From Chloroflexi bacterium RBG_13_53_26 (lineage in GTDB: Bacteria; Chloroflexota; Dehalococcoidia; UBA2247; RBG-13-53-26): a DNA stretch of 5,189 bases. A program made the translations under genes and the position numbers. The stretch covers positions 449-5,637 of the forward strand of contig MGMW01000047.1 of the NCBI GenBank assembly GCA_001795035.1, in the 5' to 3' direction. Within the stretch, counting starts at the first letter, position 1. Each line of letters begins with the position of its first letter. Positions 1 through 5,189 of the stretch are shown piece after piece. Under the pieces are notes generated by a model. That model searched no databases, was not told where the DNA came from, and saw only the letters and a program-made list of their open reading frames with translations.

Positions 1-793
1 TCCCGCCGCCGACGCAGCCAATGATGATGTCAGGATAAGCGTCGGCCTTCTCCAGTTGCTTCTTGGTCTCCTGTCCGATCACCGTCTGGTGCATCAGTAC
101 ATGATTGAGCACGCTGCCCAGGGAGTAGAAGCTATCTTCACGACCGCCGGCATCCTCGACTGCCTCACTGATGGCAATGCCCAGGCTGCCCGAGCAATTC
201 GGGTCCTCGGCCAGGATTTTGCGTCCTATGTTTGTATCCTGGCTGGGACTGGCCACCACCTTGGCCCCGAAGACCTCCATCAGGACGCGACGATAGGGCT
301 TCTGTTGATAGCTGACCTTGACCATGTATACCTTGCACTCCAGCCCCATGAAGCTGCAGCCCATGGACAGGGCGCTGCCCCACTGTCCGGCGCCGGTCTC
401 TGTGGCCAGCCTCTTGGCCCCGGCTTTCTTGGCATAGTAGGCCTGGGCCACGGCGGTGTTCAGTTTATGGCTGCCCGCCGGGCTTTCTCCCTCGTATTTG
501 TAGAAGATCTTGGCCGGCGTCCCCAGGGCCTTCTCCAGTCGATGGGCTCGGTGTAGCGAGGTGGGCCTCCACAACCTGTAGATCTGCTGTATCTCCTCCG
601 GGATCTCGATGTAGCGCTCCTTGCTATGCTCCTGCTCGTTGAGGGAAGCCGGGAACAGCGGCGGGGGCAGAATGGTGGGTTCTGTGGTGCCCGGATGCCT
701 CAAGGGTGGCAGGGGCTTGGGCAGGTCGGCCTGGACGTTGTACCAGGAAGTAGGCACCTCCTTCTCTGTCAGCATAAACTTCGTTTGGTCCAT
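1..793 (-). CDS. trpB2: Tryptophan synthase beta-like protein, TrpB2 type (3' end beyond the left edge)
   Basis: This is a PLP enzyme that makes L-tryptophan from indole and serine or, as reported for some TrpB2 members, O-phosphoserine. It is cytoplasmic. The frame is open for 264 codons and runs off the window. Residues 1-70 form the TrpB2-specific N-terminal region (WYN at 18-20, ERYIEIPEEI at 59-68). RPTSL at 76-80 is the family's RPTPL substrate-loop motif with P changed to S. SPAGSHKLNTA at 104-114 carries the PLP Schiff-base lysine K110. TETGAGQWG at 131-139 carries the catalytic glutamate E132. SYQQKPYRR, EDPNCSGSLGIAISEA and GSVLNHVLMHQTVIG are characteristic of TrpB2 and absent from TrpB1. 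CVGGG at 260-264 begins the PLP-phosphate loop. The ATG is fixed by a strong Shine-Dalgarno. It lies 138 nt after trpA, in the same direction. It is more G+C-rich than the trp genes. Only about 60% of the usual length of roughly 430-450 residues is visible. Family assignment is secure; substrate choice is not. Confidence 0.95.
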   Translation of the reverse strand, partial: MDQTKFMLTEKEVPTSWYNVQADLPKPLPPLRHPGTTEPTILPPPLFPASLNEQEHSKERYIEIPEEIQQIYRLWRPTSLHRAHRLEKALGTPAKIFYKYEGESPAGSHKLNTAVAQAYYAKKAGAKRLATETGAGQWGSALSMGCSFMGLECKVYMVKVSYQQKPYRRVLMEVFGAKVVASPSQDTNIGRKILAEDPNCSGSLGIAISEAVEDAGGREDSFYSLGSVLNHVLMHQTVIGQETKKQLEKADAYPDIIIGCVGGG

Positions 794-796
794 TTT

Positions 797-805
797 CTCC
801 TCCTT
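797..805 (-). promoter_or_regulatory. Ribosome binding site of trpB2
   Basis: Read on the minus strand this is AAGGAGGAG, followed by AAA and the ATG at 793. It is a near-perfect Shine-Dalgarno sequence, far stronger than those of the other genes in the window, and it fixes the start codon. It suggests that trpB2 is translated independently and does not rely on coupling to trpA. Confidence 0.85.
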
Positions 806-877
806 CTTTAGCTCTATTTAGTTTTCTGAATTGTCCCCCGATTTTTCACGTGCTCACCTATCGAAGCAGATGAACTG

Positions 878-904
878 TCTGGAAGGAAGTAACTTCTTTC
901 CAGA
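878..904. repeat. Imperfect inverted repeat between trpA and trpB2
   Basis: Two 13-nt arms (TCTGGAAGGAAGT and ACTTCTTTCCAGA on the plus strand) flank a single A, with one non-Watson-Crick position. In the minus-strand transcript that position is an A-C mismatch, leaving about 7 bp, the mismatch, 3 bp and a 5-nt loop. No U-run follows, so this is not a standard intrinsic terminator. It could be a protein-binding dyad, an mRNA processing or stability element at the end of the trpDCFBA message, or chance. The dyad is seen directly; a role is inference. Confidence 0.5.
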
Positions 905-931
905 AAAGGCCTGCATTCAATACTCTGCCAA

Positions 932-1702
932 TCAAGAAGTATCCAAAGCATTCCTCAATCCTGCCACCAGCTCGTTGAGCTGGCGGAATGGATGCTTGTC
1001 TAACAACTGGATAAGACGGCTGCCCACGATTACCCCATCAGCTATCTTGGCTGCTCTTCTCGCTTGCTCTGGAGTGGAAACCCCAAAGCCTATACAGAGG
1101 GGTAGAGAGGTCCTCTTCCTCACTCTGCCAACAAATACCTCCAAATCAGATGACAAATCCTTCCTGGTGCCGGTAACCCCGGTGAGTGAAACAAGGTAGA
1201 TGAAGCCGCTAGACCTTTGCGACACGAGGTCAATACGTTCCTCGCTGCTGGTAGGTGCGAGGAGATAGGCCAGATCCATCGCCTGCCTGCTGGTATGTGC
1301 TTCCAACTCTGCACCTTCTTCAGGTGGCAGATCAGGAATAATCAAACCATCGATGCCCGACTGAGCCGAAAGGCGACAGAAGGTCTCCAGGCCAAAGTTG
1401 AATACTGGATTGTAGTAGGTCATGAATACCAGAGGGATATCGACTTTTCGCCTCAATTCAGAGGCCATTTCTATGCACAGCCGTGGCGTCACCCCGTTCC
1501 TCAATGCCCTGTAGCCCGCCTCCTGGATCGTGGTACCGTCTGCCAGTGGATCAGAGAAGGGGATGCCCAGCTCGACCATATCACAGCCCCAATCAGCCAA
1601 AAGTGGAACCACCTCCAGTGTCACATCCGCCGAAGGATAGCCTACAGTAATATAGGCTATCAGCGCCTTTCGCTTCGATAGGGCAGAGGTAATGCGACTC
1701 AT
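932..1702 (-). CDS. trpA: Tryptophan synthase alpha subunit
   Basis: TrpA cleaves indole-3-glycerol phosphate to indole and glyceraldehyde-3-phosphate, and passes indole through a tunnel to TrpB in the alpha2beta2 complex. The protein is 256 residues, close to the family norm, and is a TIM barrel. MVELGIPFSDP at 42-52 contains the catalytic E44 (Salmonella E49). DPLADGTTIQ at 51-60 contains the catalytic D55 (D60). The usual proline after DG is threonine here. YLVSLTGVTG at 169-178 corresponds to the active-site loop, with Y169 matching Y175. CIGFGVS at 203-209 and VIVGSRLI at 224-231 form the phosphate-binding end of the barrel. The ATG overlaps the trpB TGA as ATGA. The nearest purine-rich stretch (AAGGAG) is too far upstream to act well, so translation is probably coupled to trpB. 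It is intact and is the last gene of the tightly packed block. Confidence 0.97.
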   Translation of the reverse strand: MSRITSALSKRKALIAYITVGYPSADVTLEVVPLLADWGCDMVELGIPFSDPLADGTTIQEAGYRALRNGVTPRLCIEMASELRRKVDIPLVFMTYYNPVFNFGLETFCRLSAQSGIDGLIIPDLPPEEGAELEAHTSRQAMDLAYLLAPTSSEERIDLVSQRSSGFIYLVSLTGVTGTRKDLSSDLEVFVGRVRKRTSLPLCIGFGVSTPEQARRAAKIADGVIVGSRLIQLLDKHPFRQLNELVAGLRNALDTS

Positions 1703-2970
1703 TGTCTTGCTTCGATCTCCTTTGAGACTATGCCCAAATCCTTATCCCCCCTGCCCGAGAGATTGATCACCACCAGTGATTCCGGGGATAGCTCCTCAGC
1801 CATCCTGACTGCGTAATAAACAGCATGGGCTGACTCCAGAGCAGGGATTATGCCCTCAGCTTCGCAGAGGAGCTTAAACCCTTCCAAAGCCTGATCATCA
1901 GTGACTGCCACATAAGTGGCCCGGCCAATGTCCTTGTAGTACGCATGCTCAGGCCCTACACCTGGGTAATCCAAACCGGGGGCAATGCTGAACGTCGACG
2001 CTATCTGACCATTTCCGTCTTGCAGAAGATATGACTTGGTCCCGTGGAGCACGCCTGCTTTGCCTCGAACAAGCGACGCGGCATGACTGCCACTATCCAG
2101 GCCTTTACCGGCCGCCTCCACGCCGATAAGGCGCACTGACTCATGTTCCACAAAAGGACGGAAAATACCGATGGCATTGCTGCCGCCTCCAACACAGGCG
2201 ACTATGTAATCGGGAAGACGACGGTACCTGGCCAGCATCTCATCCTTTGTCTCCCGCCCGATTACCGACTGGAACTCTGCCACAATCTTGGGATAGGGAT
2301 GCGGACCCACCACCGAGCCTAGGAGAAGGTGAGTATGACGTACGTTGGTCACCCAGTCGCGGATTGATTCATTGACGGCATCCTTCAGGGTACGGCTGCC
2401 AGTGGATACAGGGCATACTTCAGCACCCAGTAGCTTCATTCGGAAAACGTTGGAGGACTGTCTCTGCACGTCCTCCTCTCCCATATATATAGTGCATTTT
2501 GCCTTCAGTAAGGCGCATACTGTAGCTACCGCAACCCCATGCTGCCCCGCCCCTGTTTCTGCCACTATTCTTTCCTTGCCCATTCGCTTGGCCAGTAACC
2601 CCTGCCCCAGAGCATTGTTGATTTTGTGAGCCCCGGTGTGAAGCAGATCCTCCCTCTTCAGCAGGAGGTTGACCCCGTGTGCCCTGGCAGATAGACCCCG
2701 AGCATGGTATAGGGGCGTGGGACGACCGGCATAGTCATGACATAGCAGCTCGAATTCGCTCCAGAAACCGGCATCGGCACAAGCTGCAGCGAAGGCCTTC
2801 TCCAATTCATCGAGAGCGATCATCACTGTTTCAGGCACGAATCTACCCCCGTAGGAGCCAAAATACCCTTTCTCGTCAGGCAGTTTCAGTTTGCGTACCC
2901 CTTTCTTTACTCGACTATCTGACGTACTTCCACATTGTTCAGAAGAATCAAGTCTTCTTTGCCAGTTCAA
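1699..2970 (-). CDS. trpB: Tryptophan synthase beta subunit (TrpB1 type)
   Basis: This PLP enzyme condenses indole with L-serine to form L-tryptophan in complex with TrpA. Landmarks in the 423-residue reading are GYFGSYGGRFVPE at 35-47, GRPTPLYHA at 82-90, HTGAHKINNALGQG at 111-124 with the PLP lysine K116, AETGAGQHG at 137-145 with catalytic E138, CVGGGSN at 259-265 for the PLP phosphate, EGIIPALESAHA at 372-383 with E379, and NLSGRGDKD at 403-411 with S405 near the PLP ring nitrogen. All key residues are present. The chosen start is a TTG inside trpF (23-nt overlap), preceded by AAGGA at 5-nt spacing. It gives about 27 residues more than the usual length of about 396, and that extension looks unconserved. 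No ATG, GTG or TTG codon lies between it and the conserved core. A CTG at 2889 behind AAGGGG is a less orthodox alternative. Function is certain; the start is uncertain. Confidence 0.96.
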   Translation of the reverse strand: MNWQRRLDSSEQCGSTSDSRVKKGVRKLKLPDEKGYFGSYGGRFVPETVMIALDELEKAFAAACADAGFWSEFELLCHDYAGRPTPLYHARGLSARAHGVNLLLKREDLLHTGAHKINNALGQGLLAKRMGKERIVAETGAGQHGVAVATVCALLKAKCTIYMGEEDVQRQSSNVFRMKLLGAEVCPVSTGSRTLKDAVNESIRDWVTNVRHTHLLLGSVVGPHPYPKIVAEFQSVIGRETKDEMLARYRRLPDYIVACVGGGSNAIGIFRPFVEHESVRLIGVEAAGKGLDSGSHAASLVRGKAGVLHGTKSYLLQDGNGQIASTFSIAPGLDYPGVGPEHAYYKDIGRATYVAVTDDQALEGFKLLCEAEGIIPALESAHAVYYAVRMAEELSPESLVVINLSGRGDKDLGIVSKEIEARQ

Positions 2971-3556
2971 TGAAATCCTTGAGTTTAGCGTGGTCTTTTA
3001 CACCCGGCTTGGCTTCCACGCCACTGGATATGTCCACAGCATAAGGCCGCACCGCAGCAATCGCCTGACGCACATTCTCCACAGTGAGCCCACCGGCAAG
3101 TATGATCGGACCGTATTGTACAGCTTGCTCGGCAATCCTCCAATCGAAGCTTCGTCCGCTGCCACCTTTGAGCGGTGGATCATGCGTATCCAGGAGATAG
3201 GCGGCTACCTTGTAGGCCGGCAACATGGCCAGGATCGACTCATCCTTTACTGCGAAGGATTTGATAGCCCGCGGGGAAAGCGCCTCACAGTAACTGGGGC
3301 TTTCCGCCCCATGTAGCTGGGCTAGATCCAGGTTGCAGAACTTCATGACCCCTTCAACTTCTTCTATGCTGCTGTCCACAAACACACCTACCTTGCAGAT
3401 GAAGGGAGGCAGTGCCCCCACGATGCGTGATACCTGCGCCGGTGTCACCTGCCTCGGGCTGGTGGCGAAGACAAAGCCTAGAGCATCCGCTCCGAAATGC
3501 ACTGCCGCTAAGGCATCATCCGTATTGGTTATGCCGCAGATCTTGACCCTTACCAT
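2948..3556 (-). CDS. trpF: Phosphoribosylanthranilate isomerase
   Basis: TrpF converts N-(5'-phosphoribosyl)anthranilate to 1-(o-carboxyphenylamino)-1-deoxyribulose 5-phosphate by an Amadori rearrangement, one step before TrpC. The 202-residue protein is a stand-alone TIM barrel of normal length. VKICGITN at 4-11 holds the general base C7. GADALGFVF at 22-30 and SPR at 33-35 follow. AQLHGAE at 79-85 is a family signature. LLDTHDP at 121-127 holds the general acid D123. FDW at 137-139, ILAGGLTVENV at 152-162 and AVDISSGVEAKPGVKD at 173-188 form the phosphate-binding barrel end. I chose the ATG at 3556, which has AGGGG four nucleotides upstream and gives the usual MVxVKICGIT start. An in-frame GTG at 3571 would add five residues and overlap trpC. 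The trpC stop lies 7 nt upstream, within the ribosome binding site, which favours coupling. Its end overlaps the trpB start. Confidence 0.97.
   Translation of the reverse strand: MVRVKICGITNTDDALAAVHFGADALGFVFATSPRQVTPAQVSRIVGALPPFICKVGVFVDSSIEEVEGVMKFCNLDLAQLHGAESPSYCEALSPRAIKSFAVKDESILAMLPAYKVAAYLLDTHDPPLKGGSGRSFDWRIAEQAVQYGPIILAGGLTVENVRQAIAAVRPYAVDISSGVEAKPGVKDHAKLKDFIELAKKT
2976..2980 (-). promoter_or_regulatory. Ribosome binding site for the trpB TTG start
   Basis: Read on the minus strand this is AAGGA, five nucleotides before the TTG at 2970. It lies inside the trpF coding sequence and is the main support for the TTG start of trpB. A competing site, AAGGGG at 2898-2903, sits 8 nt before an in-frame CTG at 2889. 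Confidence 0.5.
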
Positions 3557-3560
3557 TTGT

Positions 3561-3565
3561 CCCCT
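3561..3565 (-). promoter_or_regulatory. Ribosome binding site of trpF
   Basis: Read on the minus strand this is AGGGG, four nucleotides before the ATG at 3556. It shares bases with the trpC stop codon TAG. It favours the ATG at 3556 over the upstream GTG at 3571, which would place this site inside the gene. Confidence 0.6.
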
Positions 3566-4343
3566 ATCCACTCCCCCTCAGTTCCCTGAGCTTGGCCTCG
3601 GGGTCAGGACTGGAAACCAAAGCTTCACCAACCAGGAAAGCATTCACTCCGGCCGACTGCAAATTAGATATATCAGTGAAGGATCGGATACCGCTCTCAC
3701 TGACCACAGCAATGCTGGCCGGAATAAGAGGACGTAATCTCAGAGTTGTACCCAGGTCTATACTGAAGTCGGAGAGGTTGCGATTGTTAATGCCAATGAG
3801 AGTGGCATCGGCAGACAGGGCATTGTCCAGTTCTGCCTCGGTGTGCACTTCCACCAGGGCTGCCATACCCAGACCCTGTGCTACTTCTATCAATGCACAT
3901 AGTTCATCTGGTGAAAGAAGCGATGCAATCAGCAGAACAGCATCAGCACCCCAAACTCGGGCTTCATAGATCTGATATGGATCCACAATGAAGTCCTTGC
4001 ACAGCAACGGCAGTTGCGTCGCCTGACGCGCAGTAGCTAGATCAGCAGGGTCGCCCTTGAACCAGGTCCGCTCAGTTAACACTGAGATAGCTGCGGCACC
4101 ACCCTTTGCATAGCTGGCGGCCATCACCGAAACGTCAAGTTCAGGGCAAAGCCATCCCTTGGACGGAGATGCCCTCTTGATCTCAGCGATAAGCCTGATC
4201 CCCTCTCCCCGCACTGCTGCCTGGAAATCACGAGCAGGACCATACCTGTTCAAAACCCTCTCCAACTCAGCAAGGGGTTCTTGTCGTTTCCTCTCAGCCA
4301 GCCCCTTAAGGACGTCATTAGCTATCTGATCAATTATCATCAT
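3564..4343 (-). CDS. trpC: Indole-3-glycerol-phosphate synthase
   Basis: TrpC decarboxylates and closes the ring of 1-(o-carboxyphenylamino)-1-deoxyribulose 5-phosphate, giving indole-3-glycerol phosphate for TrpA. The 259-residue TIM barrel has normal length and is not fused to TrpF. LIAEIKRASPSKG at 51-63 contains E54 and K56 (K53 in Sulfolobus). SVLTE at 87-91 and LLCKDFIVDPYQI at 113-125 follow, with the catalytic acid K116. ADAVLLIA is at 133-140. LVEVHTE at 163-169 carries E165, INNRNL at 185-190 carries N186, and SESGI at 215-219 carries E216 and S217. FLVGEALV at 236-243 closes the phosphate site. The start is one of two adjacent ATG codons (4343 or 4340). GGGCAGGA directly upstream is a weak ribosome binding site. 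The frame stays open to a TTG at 4373, but those ten residues are unlike the family. The start overlaps the end of trpD by 14 nt, which implies coupled translation. Confidence 0.97.
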   Translation of the reverse strand: MMIIDQIANDVLKGLAERKRQEPLAELERVLNRYGPARDFQAAVRGEGIRLIAEIKRASPSKGWLCPELDVSVMAASYAKGGAAAISVLTERTWFKGDPADLATARQATQLPLLCKDFIVDPYQIYEARVWGADAVLLIASLLSPDELCALIEVAQGLGMAALVEVHTEAELDNALSADATLIGINNRNLSDFSIDLGTTLRLRPLIPASIAVVSESGIRSFTDISNLQSAGVNAFLVGEALVSSPDPEAKLRELRGSG

Positions 4344-5189
4344 TCCTGCCCAGACTCTGACTGAAACGGACAAGCTGATCCAGTTTGTTCAGCGCCTTGC
4401 CGCTATCTATGGATTCGGCTGCAAGTTCCAGGCCCTCCTTGAATCCAGACACCATCTCAGCAGCTACCAGCCCGGCAGCAGCGTTGAACAGAACCGTATC
4501 GCGTTTGGCACCTTTCTCTCCGCTGAGCAGTGCCCTCATCACCATGGCATTCTCTTCAGGCGTACCGCCTTTTATCTCGGTTGACTCAACCGAAGGCAAC
4601 CCCAATTCCCGGGGGTCAAGATAATAGGTGTTCACCTTGCTGTCATGAAGATGGGATATCTTGTTGCTTCCGGCGAGGGACAATTCATCCAGACCTCCTG
4701 CCCCATGGACGACCAGCGCAGAGTGTACACCGAGAATATCAAGTACCTCGGCCATGGTCTCGACCAGTCTTGAGTCATACACTCCGAGCAACTGAATTGA
4801 GGCTGAAGCTGGATTCGTCAACGGGCCCAGAATATTGAAAATAGTCCTTATTCCTATTTCCCGCCTGGGAACGGCAGCATGTTTCATTGCTGGATGCAAA
4901 AGAGGCGCGAAGAGGAAACCGATGCCTATCTCATCGATACACCTGGCCATTTGTGCAGACCTGAGCTCGATTCTGACCCCCAAAGCCTCCAGCACATCGG
5001 CACTGCCACAGCGACTGGATACTGAACGGTTGCCATGTTTGGCCACAGCAACCCCTGCACCGGCGATCACAAAAGCCACTGCGGTTGAAACATTGAAGGT
5101 CTGGGCACCGTCCCCGCCAGTGCCACAGGTGTCCATCAGCGGACTCTTTGAAGTCACAACCTTGGTACCGTGCGCCCGCATGGCTCTGG
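4330..5189 (-). CDS. trpD: Anthranilate phosphoribosyltransferase (5' end beyond the right edge)
   Basis: TrpD transfers phosphoribose from PRPP to anthranilate, giving phosphoribosylanthranilate for TrpF. About 285 residues are visible and the frame is open at the window edge, so roughly 60 N-terminal residues (the helical anthranilate-side domain) are missing. The ATG at 5181 is therefore internal. Numbering from it, DTCGTGGDG at 17-25 is the glycine-rich PRPP loop, FNVST at 29-33 binds phosphate, and KHGNRSVSSRCGSADVLEALG at 48-68 is the nucleoside-phosphorylase-fold signature. The position after SSR, usually S or A, is cysteine. PRREIGIRTIFNILGPLTNP at 105-124 includes the anthranilate-binding arginine region. 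GGLDELSLAG near 162-171 carries the acidic pair D165-E166 that binds Mg2+-PRPP. It is a stand-alone TrpD as far as can be seen. A trpG fusion would lie outside the window. Its stop codon lies within the start of trpC. Confidence 0.97.
   Translation of the reverse strand, partial: RAMRAHGTKVVTSKSPLMDTCGTGGDGAQTFNVSTAVAFVIAGAGVAVAKHGNRSVSSRCGSADVLEALGVRIELRSAQMARCIDEIGIGFLFAPLLHPAMKHAAVPRREIGIRTIFNILGPLTNPASASIQLLGVYDSRLVETMAEVLDILGVHSALVVHGAGGLDELSLAGSNKISHLHDSKVNTYYLDPRELGLPSVESTEIKGGTPEENAMVMRALLSGEKGAKRDTVLFNAAAGLVAAEMVSGFKEGLELAAESIDSGKALNKLDQLVRFSQSLGRNDDN

Larger units (their letters stand above)
794..931. other. Intergenic region between trpA and trpB2
   Basis: This 138-nt gap is the only sizeable non-coding stretch in the window. 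It holds the inverted repeat at 878-904, a CACGTG palindrome at 847-852 and the trpB2 ribosome binding site. I see no convincing -35/-10 promoter pair. A TAAATA-like box on the minus strand near 816-821 lacks a recognisable -35 partner. I also see no T-box motif or Trp-rich leader peptide. Whether trpB2 is read through from trpA or has its own promoter cannot be decided from the sequence. Confidence 0.6.

Noticed and set aside
56..556. Plus-strand open frame of 166 codons
   Set aside because: It lies wholly antisense to trpB2, whose conserved motifs are clear. Its translation resembles no known protein and it has no ribosome binding site I can recognise. It is a by-product of high G+C content.
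854..916. Minus-strand 20-codon mini-ORF upstream of trpB2, covering the inverted repeat, considered as a leader peptide
   Set aside because: Its translation (MQAFSGKKLLPSRQFICFDR) contains no tryptophan and it has no good ribosome binding site, so Trp-codon attenuation is not supported.
831..1199. Plus-strand open frame of 122 codons spanning the intergenic gap and the end of trpA
   Set aside because: Most of it is antisense to trpA, and the translated sequence shows no domain or signal.
1217..1681. Plus-strand open frame of 154 codons
   Set aside because: It is antisense to trpA and shows no protein family features.
3295..3311. TGGGGC-TTTCC-GCCCCA hairpin as a possible terminator
   Set aside because: It lies inside trpF over the conserved HGAE codons, and no U-run follows on either strand.
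3557..3571. GTG at 3571 as the trpF start
   Set aside because: It would add five residues before the family's usual MVxVKICGIT start and would bury the AGGGG site. The ATG at 3556 fits better.
4344..4373. TTG at 4373 as the trpC start
   Set aside because: The ten extra residues do not resemble TrpC N-termini and would lengthen the overlap with trpD. The ATG pair at 4343/4340 fits the family start.
5179..5181. ATG at 5181 as the trpD start
   Set aside because: The frame is open beyond it to the window edge, and a start here would delete the N-terminal domain just before DTCGTGGDG.

Overview
The window holds the 3' part of a tryptophan biosynthesis operon. All six genes are on the minus strand, so transcription runs from right to left. 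In transcription order they are trpD (5' end outside the window), trpC, trpF, trpB and trpA. After a 138-nt gap comes a second, distantly related tryptophan synthase beta gene of the TrpB2 type, cut off by the left edge.

Region by region: 4330-5189 is anthranilate phosphoribosyltransferase (trpD), lacking roughly its first 60 residues. 3564-4343 is indole-3-glycerol-phosphate synthase (trpC). 2948-3556 is phosphoribosylanthranilate isomerase (trpF). 1699-2970 is tryptophan synthase beta (trpB) with a TTG start inside trpF. 932-1702 is tryptophan synthase alpha (trpA), which overlaps trpB in an ATGA junction. 794-931 is non-coding, with an imperfect inverted repeat and a strong ribosome binding site. 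1-793 is the first 264 codons of TrpB2. No RNA gene, insertion sequence, CRISPR array or classical terminator is visible, and there is no gene-free stretch over 300 bases.

Together the genes carry anthranilate to tryptophan. TrpD adds phosphoribose, TrpF isomerises, TrpC closes the indole ring, TrpA releases indole, and TrpB condenses it with serine. The junctions from trpD to trpA overlap or nearly touch, which implies one transcript and translational coupling. All five genes keep the catalytic residues that can be seen, so the pathway looks functional. TrpB2 duplicates the last step: family members make tryptophan from indole without a stable TrpA partner, and some have been reported to prefer O-phosphoserine.

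The organism is bacterial. The separate trpC and trpF genes, the D-C-F-B-A order, the TrpA sequence DPLADGTTIQ and the TrpB start GYFGSYGGRFVPE recall Chloroflexota such as Dehalococcoidia. This is an impression from memory, not a database match. Hand counts give about 54% G+C in sampled trp operon lines and about 65% in sampled TrpB2 lines. The window is mostly ordinary metabolism. The main points of interest are the TrpB1/TrpB2 pairing, the ambiguous trpB start, and the inverted repeat between trpA and trpB2.
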